Shown one piece after another: positions 7,885 through 16,025 of a stretch of DNA of 64,000 nt; positions within the stretch are counted from its first letter, which is position 1; each line of letters opens with the position of its first letter. The notes beneath the pieces were generated by a model that had not been told where the DNA came from, searched no databases, and saw only the letters and a list, made by a program, of their open reading frames with translations. This stretch comes from Bacteroidota bacterium. GTDB taxonomy: Bacteria > Bacteroidota > Bacteroidia > Chitinophagales > Saprospiraceae. The stretch lies in assembly GCA_029781865.1 (NCBI GenBank), contig JAKOVW010000030.1, forward strand, positions 72,001-136,000, read 5' to 3'. Both the position numbers and the translations under genes were made by a program.

Positions 7885-9876
7885 ATGGCTTCAATAATCA
7901 CTTACGATAAAAAGAAATTCAGTAAAGACAAACTAATTCAGTTGTATAAGGCTCTTGTTTATCCGCGACTGATAGAAGAGAAAATGCTGCTTTTATTGCG
8001 CCAGGGAAGGATTACCAAATGGTTTTCCGGAATCGGTCAAGAAGCAATATCTGTAGGATGTACTGAGGCATTGGAAAGTGACGAACTGATCTTTCCATTG
8101 CACCGCAATCTTGGAGTATTTACTTCCCGCGCTATGCCACTGGATAGATTGTTTGCACAATGGCAAGGCAAATCAGCAGGTTATACCAAAGGCCGGGATC
8201 GCTCTTTCCATTTTGGAAATCTGCAATATGGAATAGTCGGAATGATTTCTCATCTTGGTCCGCAACTAGGATTAGCTGACGGTGCAGCGTTAGCATCGAA
8301 ATTATTAAAAGAACAAAAAGTTACGATGGTTTTTACCGGAGAAGGTGGAACAAGTGAAGGCGATTTTCATGAAGCTATGAATGTGGCAGCAGTCTGGTCA
8401 CTTCCGGTAATCTTCATTATTGAAAACAATGGTTATGGACTTTCCACTCCTACTTCCGAACAATATGCCTGTAAACAATTATCAGAGCGGGCCATTGGAT
8501 ACGGCATGGAAGGAATAACGATTGATGGCAATAATATTCTGGAAGTATATTCAACCATTCATGAATGGGCAACAAAAATGCGTACGCATCCCAGACCTGT
8601 TTTGATTGAATGCATGACGTTCCGCATGCGCGGGCATGAAGAAGCAAGTGGTGTGAAATATGTACCGAAACATTTATTGGAAGAATGGGCTCTCAAAGAT
8701 CCGATTTCCAATTATGAACAATGGCTGATTGATGAAAACATATTAAACAAAGAAGACGCAGAGCGCATACGTGCAAGTTTCAAAAAACAAATTCAGGATG
8801 ACGTTGAAAAAGTATTTGACTGGCAGGATGATCCGGTAAGTATTGAACATGAATTGGCTGATGTATTTGCAAAATTTGAATCCAAAGAAATTATACCGGA
8901 ACCAAATGCCACACGAAAGAAGGTTCGATTCATCGATGCTATTAAAGATGGATTGGATCAGGCAATGACGAAACATCCGGATTTAATTCTCATGGGACAA
9001 GACATTGCAGCTTATGGCGGTGTTTTCAAGATTACAGAAGGTTTCCTTGCTAAATACGGAGCAGAACGCGTCAGGAACACACCGATTTGCGAAAGTGCGA
9101 TTATCGGAGTAGGCCTCGGCTTGAGTTTTAAAGGAATCCGATCAATGGTTGAAATGCAGTTCGCTGATTTTGTTTCAAGCGGATTTAATCAGGTGGTCAA
9201 CAATCTTGCAAAAACACATTACCGCTGGGGGCATTCCGCAAACATCGTCATTCGCATGCCATGCGGTGCCGCAACTCAGGCTGGTCCCTTTCACTCTCAA
9301 ACCAATGAAAGCTGGTTTGCACATACGGCCGGATTAAAGATTGTTTATCCATCTAATCCATATGACGCCAAAGGACTATTGCTAATGGCATTTGAAGATC
9401 CCAATCCGGTCATTTATTTTGAACATAAAGCACTTTACCGGGCGATAGAAGAAGAAATTCCTGAAGGATATTACCATATACCCTTTGGCTCTGCGCGGTT
9501 GACCAGAACCGGTGAAGATTTAACCATAATCACGTATGGCCTTGGAGTGAAATGGGCCGAAGAGATTTTGGATAAATTACACCTGGATGCTGATCTCATC
9601 GATTTGAGAACTTTGGTGCCTTTGGATTATGACGCCATTCAAAAAAGCGTAAGCAAAACAGGAAAGGTTTGTGTGCTGCACGAGGATAACCTCTTTGCCG
9701 GAATTGGTGCGGAAATCAGTGCATGGATCAATGAACACTGCTTTCAGTACCTGGATGCACCGGTCATTCGCTGCGCTTCTCTGGATACTCCCATACCATT
9801 TACTAAAAGACTGGAAGATCAGTATCTTGCCTTTTCAGTTTTAGAAGAAAAACTTAGATATTTGCACTCTTTTTAA
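7885..9876 (+). CDS. 2-oxoacid dehydrogenase E1, fused alpha and beta subunits
   Basis: A single ~663-residue chain joining both E1 subunits of a branched-chain 2-oxoacid or pyruvate-type dehydrogenase, a thiamine diphosphate enzyme that decarboxylates the oxoacid and acylates the E2 lipoyl group. The alpha half (to about 340) has HRNLGVF, KGRDRSFHFG, the ThDP motif GEGGTSEGDFHEAMNVAAVW...NNGYGLS and RMRGHEEAS. The beta half (from ~350) has GQDIAAYGGVFKIT, NTPICESAIIGVGLGLSFKG, EMQFADF, a PCGAATQAGPFHSQ segment and YFEHKALYR. E2, E3 and lipoate genes are not adjacent. ATG 7885 was chosen because an upstream TTG lies inside a promoter box. The substrate is uncertain; 2-oxoisovalerate is the usual annotation for such fusions. 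Confidence 0.88.
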   Translation: MASIITYDKKKFSKDKLIQLYKALVYPRLIEEKMLLLLRQGRITKWFSGIGQEAISVGCTEALESDELIFPLHRNLGVFTSRAMPLDRLFAQWQGKSAGYTKGRDRSFHFGNLQYGIVGMISHLGPQLGLADGAALASKLLKEQKVTMVFTGEGGTSEGDFHEAMNVAAVWSLPVIFIIENNGYGLSTPTSEQYACKQLSERAIGYGMEGITIDGNNILEVYSTIHEWATKMRTHPRPVLIECMTFRMRGHEEASGVKYVPKHLLEEWALKDPISNYEQWLIDENILNKEDAERIRASFKKQIQDDVEKVFDWQDDPVSIEHELADVFAKFESKEIIPEPNATRKKVRFIDAIKDGLDQAMTKHPDLILMGQDIAAYGGVFKITEGFLAKYGAERVRNTPICESAIIGVGLGLSFKGIRSMVEMQFADFVSSGFNQVVNNLAKTHYRWGHSANIVIRMPCGAATQAGPFHSQTNESWFAHTAGLKIVYPSNPYDAKGLLLMAFEDPNPVIYFEHKALYRAIEEEIPEGYYHIPFGSARLTRTGEDLTIITYGLGVKWAEEILDKLHLDADLIDLRTLVPLDYDAIQKSVSKTGKVCVLHEDNLFAGIGAEISAWINEHCFQYLDAPVIRCASLDTPIPFTKRLEDQYLAFSVLEEKLRYLHSF

Positions 9877-9880
9877 AGAT

Positions 9881-10327
9881 ATGATACAAATCGATCAAAT
9901 TATTGCCGTTAGCAGCAAACCTACCCTGTTCAAACTTGTTGCTTCCAAATCAAATGGGCTTATTCTCGAAGACCTGACCAACAAGAAAATAAATTTCTAT
10001 TCTTCAAGAACCTTTCAGTTTTCTCCGCTGGAATCTATAGGAATATATACGCTTGCAGATAATATTCCTTTAAAAGAAGTGTATGAACGTTTTCTGAAAG
10101 AAGAAGATAAATCCCCGGTTCCTTCTGAAACTTCAGCTGATCAGGATTTGAAAAATTACTTCGAACAAACATTACCAGAATACGACAGATACAGAGTGCA
10201 TGTGCGCGATATGAAAAAATGTATTAAGTGGTATCACCAGCTAAAATTAATGGGATTCATTTCCAAAGATGCTACACCGAATTCTGCAGTTGAATCTGAT
10301 TCCAATACCTCATCTGAAGCTGTTTAG
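9881..10327 (+). CDS. DUF5606-family conserved protein
   Basis: A 148-residue soluble protein that I recognise as the Bacteroidota DUF5606 family. The opening is IDQIIAVSSKPTLFKLVASKSNGLILEDL, followed by a short beta-rich N-terminal domain (1-70) and a helical LKNYFEQTLPEYDRYRVHVRDMKKCIKWYHQL segment (~95-130). The function is unknown. Only 4 bp separate it from the E1 gene and 11 bp from the following glycosyltransferase, so the three probably share a transcript. The last ~20 residues are a low-complexity S/T/N-rich tail. Confidence 0.8.
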   Translation: MIQIDQIIAVSSKPTLFKLVASKSNGLILEDLTNKKINFYSSRTFQFSPLESIGIYTLADNIPLKEVYERFLKEEDKSPVPSETSADQDLKNYFEQTLPEYDRYRVHVRDMKKCIKWYHQLKLMGFISKDATPNSAVESDSNTSSEAV

Positions 10328-10338
10328 GATTTCAAACG

Positions 10339-11079
10339 ATGTATAAAAATAAAAAAGTAGCCGTTGTCTTTCCAGCGTATAATGCTGCACTGACTCTAAA
10401 GAGAACATTGGATGAAGTGCCTATGGAATATGTCGATGAACTCATCCTGTGTGATGACGCAAGCAAGGACAGCACGTATGAACTGGCAAAAGAACTGGGT
10501 ATCAACTATTGCATTCGCCATGAACAAAATCTGGGATATGGTGGAAATCAAAAAACCTTGTATCGCAAAGCCATGGAAATTGGTGCAGACATCATCATCA
10601 TGCTGCATCCGGATTATCAGTATACACCCAAATTAATACCGAGCATGGTCAACATCATCGGTGAAGATTTGTATCCGGTGGTTCTTGGATCCAGAATCCT
10701 GGGCAAAGGAGCCTTAAAAGGAGGAATGCCTTATTACAAATATGTTTTCAACCGGCTGTTGACCCTCTTTCAAAATGCAATGGTTGATTATAAATTATCA
10801 GAATATCATACCGGATACCGGGCCTTTTCAAGAACTGTTCTCGAGCAAATTCAATTCGAAAATAATTCCAATGACTTTGTATTTGACAATGAGATGTTGT
10901 CTCAGATTATTTATAAAAAATTTCAAATCGCTGAGATTAGTTGCCCGACAAAATACTTTGATGAAGCATCTTCTATCAATTTTAAGCGAAGTGTAAAATA
11001 TGGACTTGGTGTTCTGAAAGTCAGTGTCAAACATTTTTTACAACGAAAAGGACTGGCTAAATTCAAAATGTATATTTAA
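10339..11079 (+). CDS. Family 2 glycosyltransferase (dolichyl-phosphate-mannose-synthase-like)
   Basis: A 246-residue GT-A fold enzyme without membrane segments. It starts KKVAVVFPAYNAALTLKRTLDEVP and has DDASKDST for nucleotide-sugar binding. The usual metal-binding D-x-D position reads LHPDYQYTP, as in other DPM-like GT2 proteins, and YHTGYRAFSR follows near 155-165. It probably transfers a sugar from a nucleotide sugar to a lipid or glycan acceptor at the inner face of the membrane. The acceptor is unknown. It is the last gene of the E1-DUF5606-GT2 run. The next gene faces it across a ~130-bp gap. Confidence 0.85.
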   Translation: MYKNKKVAVVFPAYNAALTLKRTLDEVPMEYVDELILCDDASKDSTYELAKELGINYCIRHEQNLGYGGNQKTLYRKAMEIGADIIIMLHPDYQYTPKLIPSMVNIIGEDLYPVVLGSRILGKGALKGGMPYYKYVFNRLLTLFQNAMVDYKLSEYHTGYRAFSRTVLEQIQFENNSNDFVFDNEMLSQIIYKKFQIAEISCPTKYFDEASSINFKRSVKYGLGVLKVSVKHFLQRKGLAKFKMYI

Positions 11080-11208
11080 GCAAGAATTGAGTTAGCCGGC
11101 TGACCAGCCTTTCACTAATACGAATACACTAAGGGAAGAATTAAACGGAACCAATTTTAAAATCGAAATCAGATCATAAATTGAGCTGAAAGTTAAAGAC
11201 GATCATTT

Positions 11209-11952
11209 TCAACTAAGCTTTCTTGCAACCACAATGATCGAAAGTCCGCAGGTATTCTTAAACAATTTATCCAGCCATGAAGTAAAGGGGACAACAAATT
11301 CAAATATGCTGACCATGGCCGATGGAATCGTTTTATTTCTCAAAATAGATCCGGAAAAAAACCAGCCCAAAATTCCAATCGTATTGAAATAAAAAAACTG
11401 ATCCTGAACCAATCCAATCTGTTGGAGTATCAAACTTATTTTTTGCTTATTGTATCTCCTGAAATGACTGAGGTGTTTGTCCAAGCCATTGTATAAAGCG
11501 GCACCATTAGGTACTAGTACAATCAGTCTGCCATTTGGTTTTATTAGTTTTTGTGCATTGCGAAATGCAGCAAGATCATCTTCAATATGCTCAATCACAT
11601 TAATGGCGATTACGGTATCAAATGATTGAAACAGGTGTTGAAATTTGGTATCGAAACCAGGATCTACCAAATCAAGCTGAAGAATTTTAGTTACGGATTG
11701 GTTACCATCAAATTTCTGATGCAGAATTTCCAGATACGTTTCATCTGTTTCGGTAATCATTAACTGAAAACCATCTTTCAGAATCATCGCAGAAATATTA
11801 CCGATTCCACTGCCGATTTCAAATACATTTCCTGCAATCCAGGGTTTAACCGAACGATAAATCCAGTGATTAAAATGATCTGCTTTACTCAATTTATCAA
11901 GAGTGCTGTGACCATGAATGTCTTTACCCATTTCATGCGAAGCTTCTTTCAT
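11209..11952 (-). CDS. Class I SAM-dependent methyltransferase
   Basis: A 247-residue methyltransferase. Motif I is VFEIGSGIGNISAMIL (~43-58), followed by an acidic residue at the end of beta2 (MITETDE) and DTVIAINVIEHIEDDLAAF for motif II and its downstream helix. This is the UbiE/methyltransf_11/12 type. The last ~50 residues contain a hydrophobic stretch (GILGWFFSGS...) suggesting membrane contact. Such enzymes often modify lipids or cell-surface glycans and sit next to GT2 enzymes, as here, where it faces the glycosyltransferase. The substrate cannot be told. Confidence 0.83.
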   Translation of the reverse strand: MKEASHEMGKDIHGHSTLDKLSKADHFNHWIYRSVKPWIAGNVFEIGSGIGNISAMILKDGFQLMITETDETYLEILHQKFDGNQSVTKILQLDLVDPGFDTKFQHLFQSFDTVIAINVIEHIEDDLAAFRNAQKLIKPNGRLIVLVPNGAALYNGLDKHLSHFRRYNKQKISLILQQIGLVQDQFFYFNTIGILGWFFSGSILRNKTIPSAMVSIFEFVVPFTSWLDKLFKNTCGLSIIVVARKLS

Positions 11953-12015
11953 TGTGAATTCTGGAATTGGTTTTTATTTTTAAACTATTTGAATTGGATT
12001 CATTTTCCCAAAAAT

Positions 12016-12052
12016 AAAAATCGTGCAAAGCTCCCGGCCATGCACGATTTTT
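12016..12052 (-). terminator. Rho-independent terminator of rpsT
   Basis: A 12-bp perfect inverted repeat (12016-12027 and 12041-12052) with GC core CGTGCA/TGCACG. On the minus strand it ends in a run of T. It sits 19 bp after the rpsT stop. Confidence 0.85.
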
Positions 12053-12070
12053 TATATCTGATTAAATCAA

Positions 12071-12325
12071 TTACTTTAATCCGGCGATATGGCTCATGAG
12101 GCTGCTTTTAATATTGGCAGCTTTGTTTTTATGCCAGGTATTTTTTTTGGTCAGCCTGTCTATCATGCTGGCTACTTTTGGTAAGAACTTCTCAGCTGCA
12201 GCTTTGTCTGTAGTTTCTCTCAGCTTCATTATTGCAGTACGGGTGGTCTTCTTATAATATCTGTTAGCCAGTCTCCTTACCACATTTTGGCGGATTCTCT
12301 TTAAAGCGGATTGATGATTTGCCAT
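12071..12325 (-). CDS. rpsT: 30S ribosomal protein S20
   Basis: An 84-residue basic helical protein binding 16S rRNA in the small subunit. The start MANHQSALKRIRQN is the classic S20 N-terminus, and the KAAAEKFLPKVASMIDRL...KNTWHKNKAANIKS stretch matches the third helix. It is monocistronic, with a TATCTTTG promoter box upstream and a strong hairpin terminator downstream, as usual for this gene. Confidence 0.97.
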   Translation of the reverse strand: MANHQSALKRIRQNVVRRLANRYYKKTTRTAIMKLRETTDKAAAEKFLPKVASMIDRLTKKNTWHKNKAANIKSSLMSHIAGLK

Positions 12326-12347
12326 AAAATTTCTTTTTTAAGGAATG

Positions 12348-12355
12348 CAAAGATA
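12348..12355 (-). promoter_or_regulatory. Putative -7 promoter box of rpsT
   Basis: The minus strand reads TATCTTTG, matching TAnnTTTG, 22 bp before the rpsT ATG. The remaining region up to 12581 is AT-rich and shows no gene. Confidence 0.55.
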
Positions 12356-12581
12356 ATAAAGCATCCGGATCTAAAATTCCGAATTAACAAGATTTTGCAA
12401 TATTGATGTAAGATATTGATTATTAGTGTTTTGTATATATAAATACACAAATTTAATGGCTAAAAAGGCTTAAACGTTCCTGGGTGTAGTTTAGAAAGGA
12501 ATGGCTCAGGTCTAAATTGAATTCAAATCTATAAACCCACTCTCCTATAAATCCCTAGATCTGAAGCCTATACCCTTCCGA

Positions 12582-12962
12582 TTAATTGTTTTTTGAAAGT
12601 TTCATAAGCACCCAGGTTTCGAGAATCGTAAACAGCAGGTAACTCGATAATAAGGGTGCCACCAAATCCCTCGGTTTAATATGTAAAAATTTAATACAAC
12701 TGATCACCAACATCGATAGCAATAAAATCTTAAGACTAATCGAAACCATAAACACTCTAGTAAACAAAAATGGATTTGAGGATCGGATTGCATTATTAGA
12801 AAAAATAAAAATGACTACCGTAAAAAAAATGAAAAAAGAAATCAGCAGGTAGGTAGCTTTATTAACTATATCTGAATCTGAGGAATTGCTTGTCAGTAGA
12901 CTAATGCCCAAACTGGATACGGCGGTTACGATTAACCATATATAAAATCGAAACTGAGTCAT
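12582..12962 (-). CDS. Small membrane protein, ATP synthase subunit I (AtpI)-like
   Basis: A 126-residue protein with four hydrophobic segments (near 7-23, 34-53, 68-89 and 97-116), the layout of AtpI-type proteins that assist F-type ATP synthase ring assembly. Sequence identity to AtpI cannot be judged by eye. The assignment rests on topology and context: its start overlaps the stop of the AtpZ-like gene by 4 bp, and bactofilin lies upstream. In many Bacteroidota this set runs straight into atpB. Here the next gene downstream is rpsT, so the ATP synthase structural genes must be elsewhere. Confidence 0.55.
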   Translation of the reverse strand: MTQFRFYIWLIVTAVSSLGISLLTSNSSDSDIVNKATYLLISFFIFFTVVIFIFSNNAIRSSNPFLFTRVFMVSISLKILLLSMLVISCIKFLHIKPRDLVAPLLSSYLLFTILETWVLMKLSKNN

Positions 12963-13174
12963 TGATCCTTCCTTTTTAAATCATAATTCAACCATACTAA
13001 TAAGAGGACCAACATCAATATACTGCAAGAAGCAGTAAAGATAGGTTTCGTCATTTCGAATTTGCGATCCAGCCACTTTCCAAAATAAGCAGCGACTGCA
13101 ATTGAAATAAAAATCTGCGTAGCCAAACCAGAATACTTAAGAAAATTGTTGCTTTTAGAATTATTCCGTGGCAT
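12959..13174 (-). CDS. AtpZ/AtpI-family small membrane protein
   Basis: A 71-residue protein with two membrane helices (~14-30 and 43-63) separated by the conserved short loop AAYFGKWLDRKFEMTKPIFT. The G-x-x-x-D-x-x-x motif there is typical of the AtpZ/putative F0F1-ATPase subunit family thought to help Mg2+ uptake or c-ring assembly. It overlaps the following AtpI-like gene by 4 bp and starts 12 bp after the bactofilin stop, so the three form one operon. Confidence 0.8.
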   Translation of the reverse strand: MPRNNSKSNNFLKYSGLATQIFISIAVAAYFGKWLDRKFEMTKPIFTASCSILMLVLLLVWLNYDLKRKDQ

Positions 13175-13186
13175 CTATTACCGGGA

Positions 13187-13615
13187 TTACATTTTAATGG
13201 TTTCCGGTTTATTTAGTACCGGTGGAGCACCTCTTGGTGTTGTACTCATTTTACTGGTTACATTAAACTTAGCTCCCGGACTCACAGCCAGTTTATCGGT
13301 ATTGATTTCACCATCTACAATAGCCGTTTCTTTAACCTGCAATAAATCTTCAATTTGCAGGATTCCTTTGAACCGGCCTTCAATCATTGCATTCTGAGCC
13401 TTGATTTCGCCTTCAATACTTCCTTTAGGGCCAATAATGACCTTTCCTTTACAAACAAGGATTCCTTTTAAAAAACCATCAATCCGAATATCACTTTCCG
13501 CATTAATCGTTCCTTCCACCTGTGTACCAGCAACCAAGCTGTTTAATGCACCCTGAGGTAATGGTCCAACGGCATTCTTAGGATTATCTGTTGTAGAACT
13601 CTTATTCCCGAACAT
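13187..13615 (-). CDS. Bactofilin (polymer-forming cytoskeletal protein)
   Basis: A 142-residue bactofilin that self-assembles without nucleotide into membrane-associated filaments, serving as a scaffold for cell shape or wall enzymes. The core (residues ~28-115) is a right-handed beta-helix seen as repeated short hydrophobic turns: SLVAGTQVEGTINAESDIRIDGFLKGILVCKGKVIIGPKG, then EGEIKAQNAMIEGRFKGIL. Flexible tails flank it, as usual. It is the first gene of an operon with two AtpZ/AtpI-like membrane proteins. A 7-bp inverted repeat encloses its likely -7 promoter box. Confidence 0.9.
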   Translation of the reverse strand: MFGNKSSTTDNPKNAVGPLPQGALNSLVAGTQVEGTINAESDIRIDGFLKGILVCKGKVIIGPKGSIEGEIKAQNAMIEGRFKGILQIEDLLQVKETAIVDGEINTDKLAVSPGAKFNVTSKMSTTPRGAPPVLNKPETIKM

Positions 13616-13631
13616 ATCACTTTGTTTTTGA

Positions 13632-13657
13632 TGGGTAACAAAAATACAAATTACCCA
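13632..13657 (-). promoter_or_regulatory. Putative promoter and operator of the bactofilin operon
   Basis: The -7 box TATTTTTG (minus strand, 13639-13646) lies inside the 12-bp spacer of a perfect 7-bp inverted repeat, TGGGTAA (13632-13638) and TTACCCA (13651-13657). Such symmetry around a promoter suggests a dimeric regulator site. No regulator is identified. Confidence 0.35.
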
Positions 13658-13672
13658 CTATACTTTATTCAT

Positions 13673-13704
13673 AAAACAAAAATGGCATCTCACTGGATGC
13701 CATT
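13673..13704 (-). terminator. Rho-independent terminator of the PorP/SprF-like gene
   Basis: A 9-bp stem (13681-13689 with 13696-13704, core GGCATC/GATGCC) and 6-base loop, followed on the minus strand by a T-rich tail. It lies 27 bp after the stop of the upstream gene. Confidence 0.75.
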
Positions 13705-13730
13705 CTCTTGTATATGTTATTTTTTGAAAT

Positions 13731-14834
13731 TTAAAAATTAGGACAATAAATACCTCTTCTTTCCGGTCCGCAAATATTGTAGATAAAAGAAAGTTCGAAT
13801 GAATTATTACCTGCGTTAGCTTTTCTTAACGATGAAGTATTCACATCATAACTCAATCCGAAACCATACTTGTTATAATCAAAGCGGGTAGAAAGAATAA
13901 GCGCATCCATATGCGTACCTGTTGATTCTGTTCCTTTGGAACCAGGATTTGCCGGATCCGGTGGATCAAATTGATATTTGTTAGCCAATCTTGCCCACAA
14001 TCCCAATTGGAAAGACTGATCGTTGGTTCTGTTGTTTCCTGATCCGAAACGGATACTGGTTCCTCCATTCACCTGGAATGATGGCCCCTGGAAGAAAGCA
14101 ACTATTCCTGGTATCAATGCATTTTTCTTACTCAATTCAAATACACCTCCCCCGTGAATGGTTAATTTAGAATACAAAGGTGCGGGAGAGAAGTTATTAT
14201 TGGGTATATCCTTACTGTTGTTTTGTAAAGGTTCATTCAGGTGACTCAATGCAGCACCAATATAAAAGTTGTTGTTTTTATCCAAAACTGAAAACCATAG
14301 TACACCCACAGATACATCTGCAAACAAAAAGCTCGGATCGAATGCAGTCGGATCAGGTCCAATGGTGGGATCTGGACCACTTTGAGTGATTTGATTTCCC
14401 CAAAGTGCATTTTGAAAACTTACGCTTCTTTGGTTAATTCCACCTTCCAATCCAAATACCAGGTAATTGGATGAAGTTCTGGAACCCGACATTCTCTTGC
14501 TATATGAAGCCGATAATTTAAATTGAAGGGTACTAAAATCCAGTGATCCCGCTTTGTCTCCCCAAAATGTACCACCGAAGCCAAAATAGTCATACCGTGC
14601 TACAGGGATCTTCTGGTCAAAGGACAGATTGTAGGTATTGAAAGAATTGGCAAATCCCAATACAGGTGCCCATTGATTTCTGTAATTAGCTACAAAACGC
14701 ATCTTACAATTCATGACTCCGGTTAAAGCCGGATTCAGATTCGTAGGAGACATGTAAAACTGGGAAAAGTGAATATCCTGTGCCTGAAGGCCGGACATAA
14801 AAATGAATAGAAAATAAAAACCGAATCTCTTCAT
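13731..14834 (-). CDS. PorP/SprF-family type IX secretion membrane protein
   Basis: A ~367-residue outer-membrane beta-barrel of the PorP/SprF family. In gliding Bacteroidota these work with T9SS and with secretion or attachment of SprB-like adhesins. After a signal peptide the mature protein opens QDIHFSQFYMSPTNLNPALTG, the family hallmark, then MRFVANYRNQWAPV and repeated amphipathic strands. The end is FELSFIYNICGPERRGIYCPNF. The longest open frame begins 28 codons earlier, but the ATG at 14834 directly precedes a proper signal peptide (MKRFGFYFLFIFMSGLQAQ), so it was chosen. No sprB/gldJ-type partner is adjacent. Confidence 0.88.
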   Translation of the reverse strand: MKRFGFYFLFIFMSGLQAQDIHFSQFYMSPTNLNPALTGVMNCKMRFVANYRNQWAPVLGFANSFNTYNLSFDQKIPVARYDYFGFGGTFWGDKAGSLDFSTLQFKLSASYSKRMSGSRTSSNYLVFGLEGGINQRSVSFQNALWGNQITQSGPDPTIGPDPTAFDPSFLFADVSVGVLWFSVLDKNNNFYIGAALSHLNEPLQNNSKDIPNNNFSPAPLYSKLTIHGGGVFELSKKNALIPGIVAFFQGPSFQVNGGTSIRFGSGNNRTNDQSFQLGLWARLANKYQFDPPDPANPGSKGTESTGTHMDALILSTRFDYNKYGFGLSYDVNTSSLRKANAGNNSFELSFIYNICGPERRGIYCPNF

Positions 14835-14945
14835 ACCTACTACGTTATAAAAAAAATAAGAGCATAAATTTAAGGCCTTTCCAACAAATAATATTCCCAT
14901 TTTCATAATTTTTAACAAATTTAAAAATCAGCTATATCTAAACGC

Positions 14946-16025
14946 TTAATCCACACGTGCAATAGCGCCAAATTCGCGTATCAGAATATCATCGTATTCA
15001 TTTGCTTTTTCGAAAAGCGCCTTGAAAATTTCACTTCCGGTTTCGGGTTTAAAATAATGGTCAAAAACCTGAAGAGAAAGAATGATGTCCTGATTCTGGA
15101 TACTAAAGCAAAGACCCTCTAATAAGTAATTCTGCTGCAAGAGGTAGATATATATTTCTTTTATCTTGTCTTTTGGCAAGGAACAAATGAAAGCATCTCC
15201 TGCTATCATACCCGAATCTTCATGGTATGAAAGCATAATTTTTGCCGAACCCTGATTGATTTCCCAATTATAGGGCCCCCTGCGCGTCAGACTGATATCA
15301 TAACCCAATTCCTTCAGGGAATCCTCAATTTCCATGCGGATTCCATTGGGTACATAATCTTCAATCTGTGAAATCAACGTGATCCTTGCTCCGCAAAATG
15401 GACAATATTTTTTTTCGGGATTTGGCTCAAAAACAATATTCGCGCAAGACAGGCATCTCACACCTAATTCTTTCCGCCCGGCGACAAATTCATCCAATAC
15501 CTGTTTTAAATATTTGGAGGGCAGTGAAAACCCGATACTTTGTCCGTTTTGAATGATGAACGTATTTACCCCTAAAACTTCTCCCTGTGCATTAACCAAC
15601 GGACCTCCGCTGTTTCCCGGATTTAAAGCAGCATCATGCTGAATATAATACAAATCATTTTGCTGGTGATTGGTATTGGATATAATTCCCTGCGTTGCGG
15701 TATACTTTAAACCAAACGGATGACCAACTGCAACAACCGTGTCACCTTCGTGGTAGTCTTCTTTTTCATGTAAATGAACAGAGGCCAATTCACTTTTTTC
15801 GGGCCCCTGCACAAATGCAAGATCATACTTCGGGTCAATGTATCTAACGGTGCGCAATAACCGCTGAACTCCTTTTCCTTCGATCACTACCTGCTTGTTA
15901 TTTCTGACAACATGTTCATTGGTTACGATCAAATCATAATCCTTCAGATAAAATCCGGTTCCGATTGAAAACGGAGTGGCTATTTGTATCACCACATCTT
16001 TATATTTTTCAATAAGATTTCTCAA
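14946..16025 (-). CDS. Trypsin-like (HtrA-type) serine protease with zinc ribbon and a C-terminal domain shared with its partner
   Basis: A 359-residue protein without a signal peptide, so probably cytoplasmic. Residues ~8-180 are a chymotrypsin-fold protease with an intact triad: H38 (TNEHVV), D68 (YDLAFV) and S139 (NPGNSGGPL). There is no PDZ domain. Residues 191-211 form a C4 zinc ribbon (CLSC...CPFC). Residues ~225-355 form an alpha/beta domain of YbjN/type-III-chaperone-like appearance. Its segment NYLL...DDILIREF (299-352) closely matches residues 120-174 of the protein encoded just upstream, with which this gene overlaps by 4 bp. The target is unknown. Effector, regulator or protein-quality roles are all possible. 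Confidence 0.8.
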   Translation of the reverse strand: MRNLIEKYKDVVIQIATPFSIGTGFYLKDYDLIVTNEHVVRNNKQVVIEGKGVQRLLRTVRYIDPKYDLAFVQGPEKSELASVHLHEKEDYHEGDTVVAVGHPFGLKYTATQGIISNTNHQQNDLYYIQHDAALNPGNSGGPLVNAQGEVLGVNTFIIQNGQSIGFSLPSKYLKQVLDEFVAGRKELGVRCLSCANIVFEPNPEKKYCPFCGARITLISQIEDYVPNGIRMEIEDSLKELGYDISLTRRGPYNWEINQGSAKIMLSYHEDSGMIAGDAFICSLPKDKIKEIYIYLLQQNYLLEGLCFSIQNQDIILSLQVFDHYFKPETGSEIFKALFEKANEYDDILIREFGAIARVD

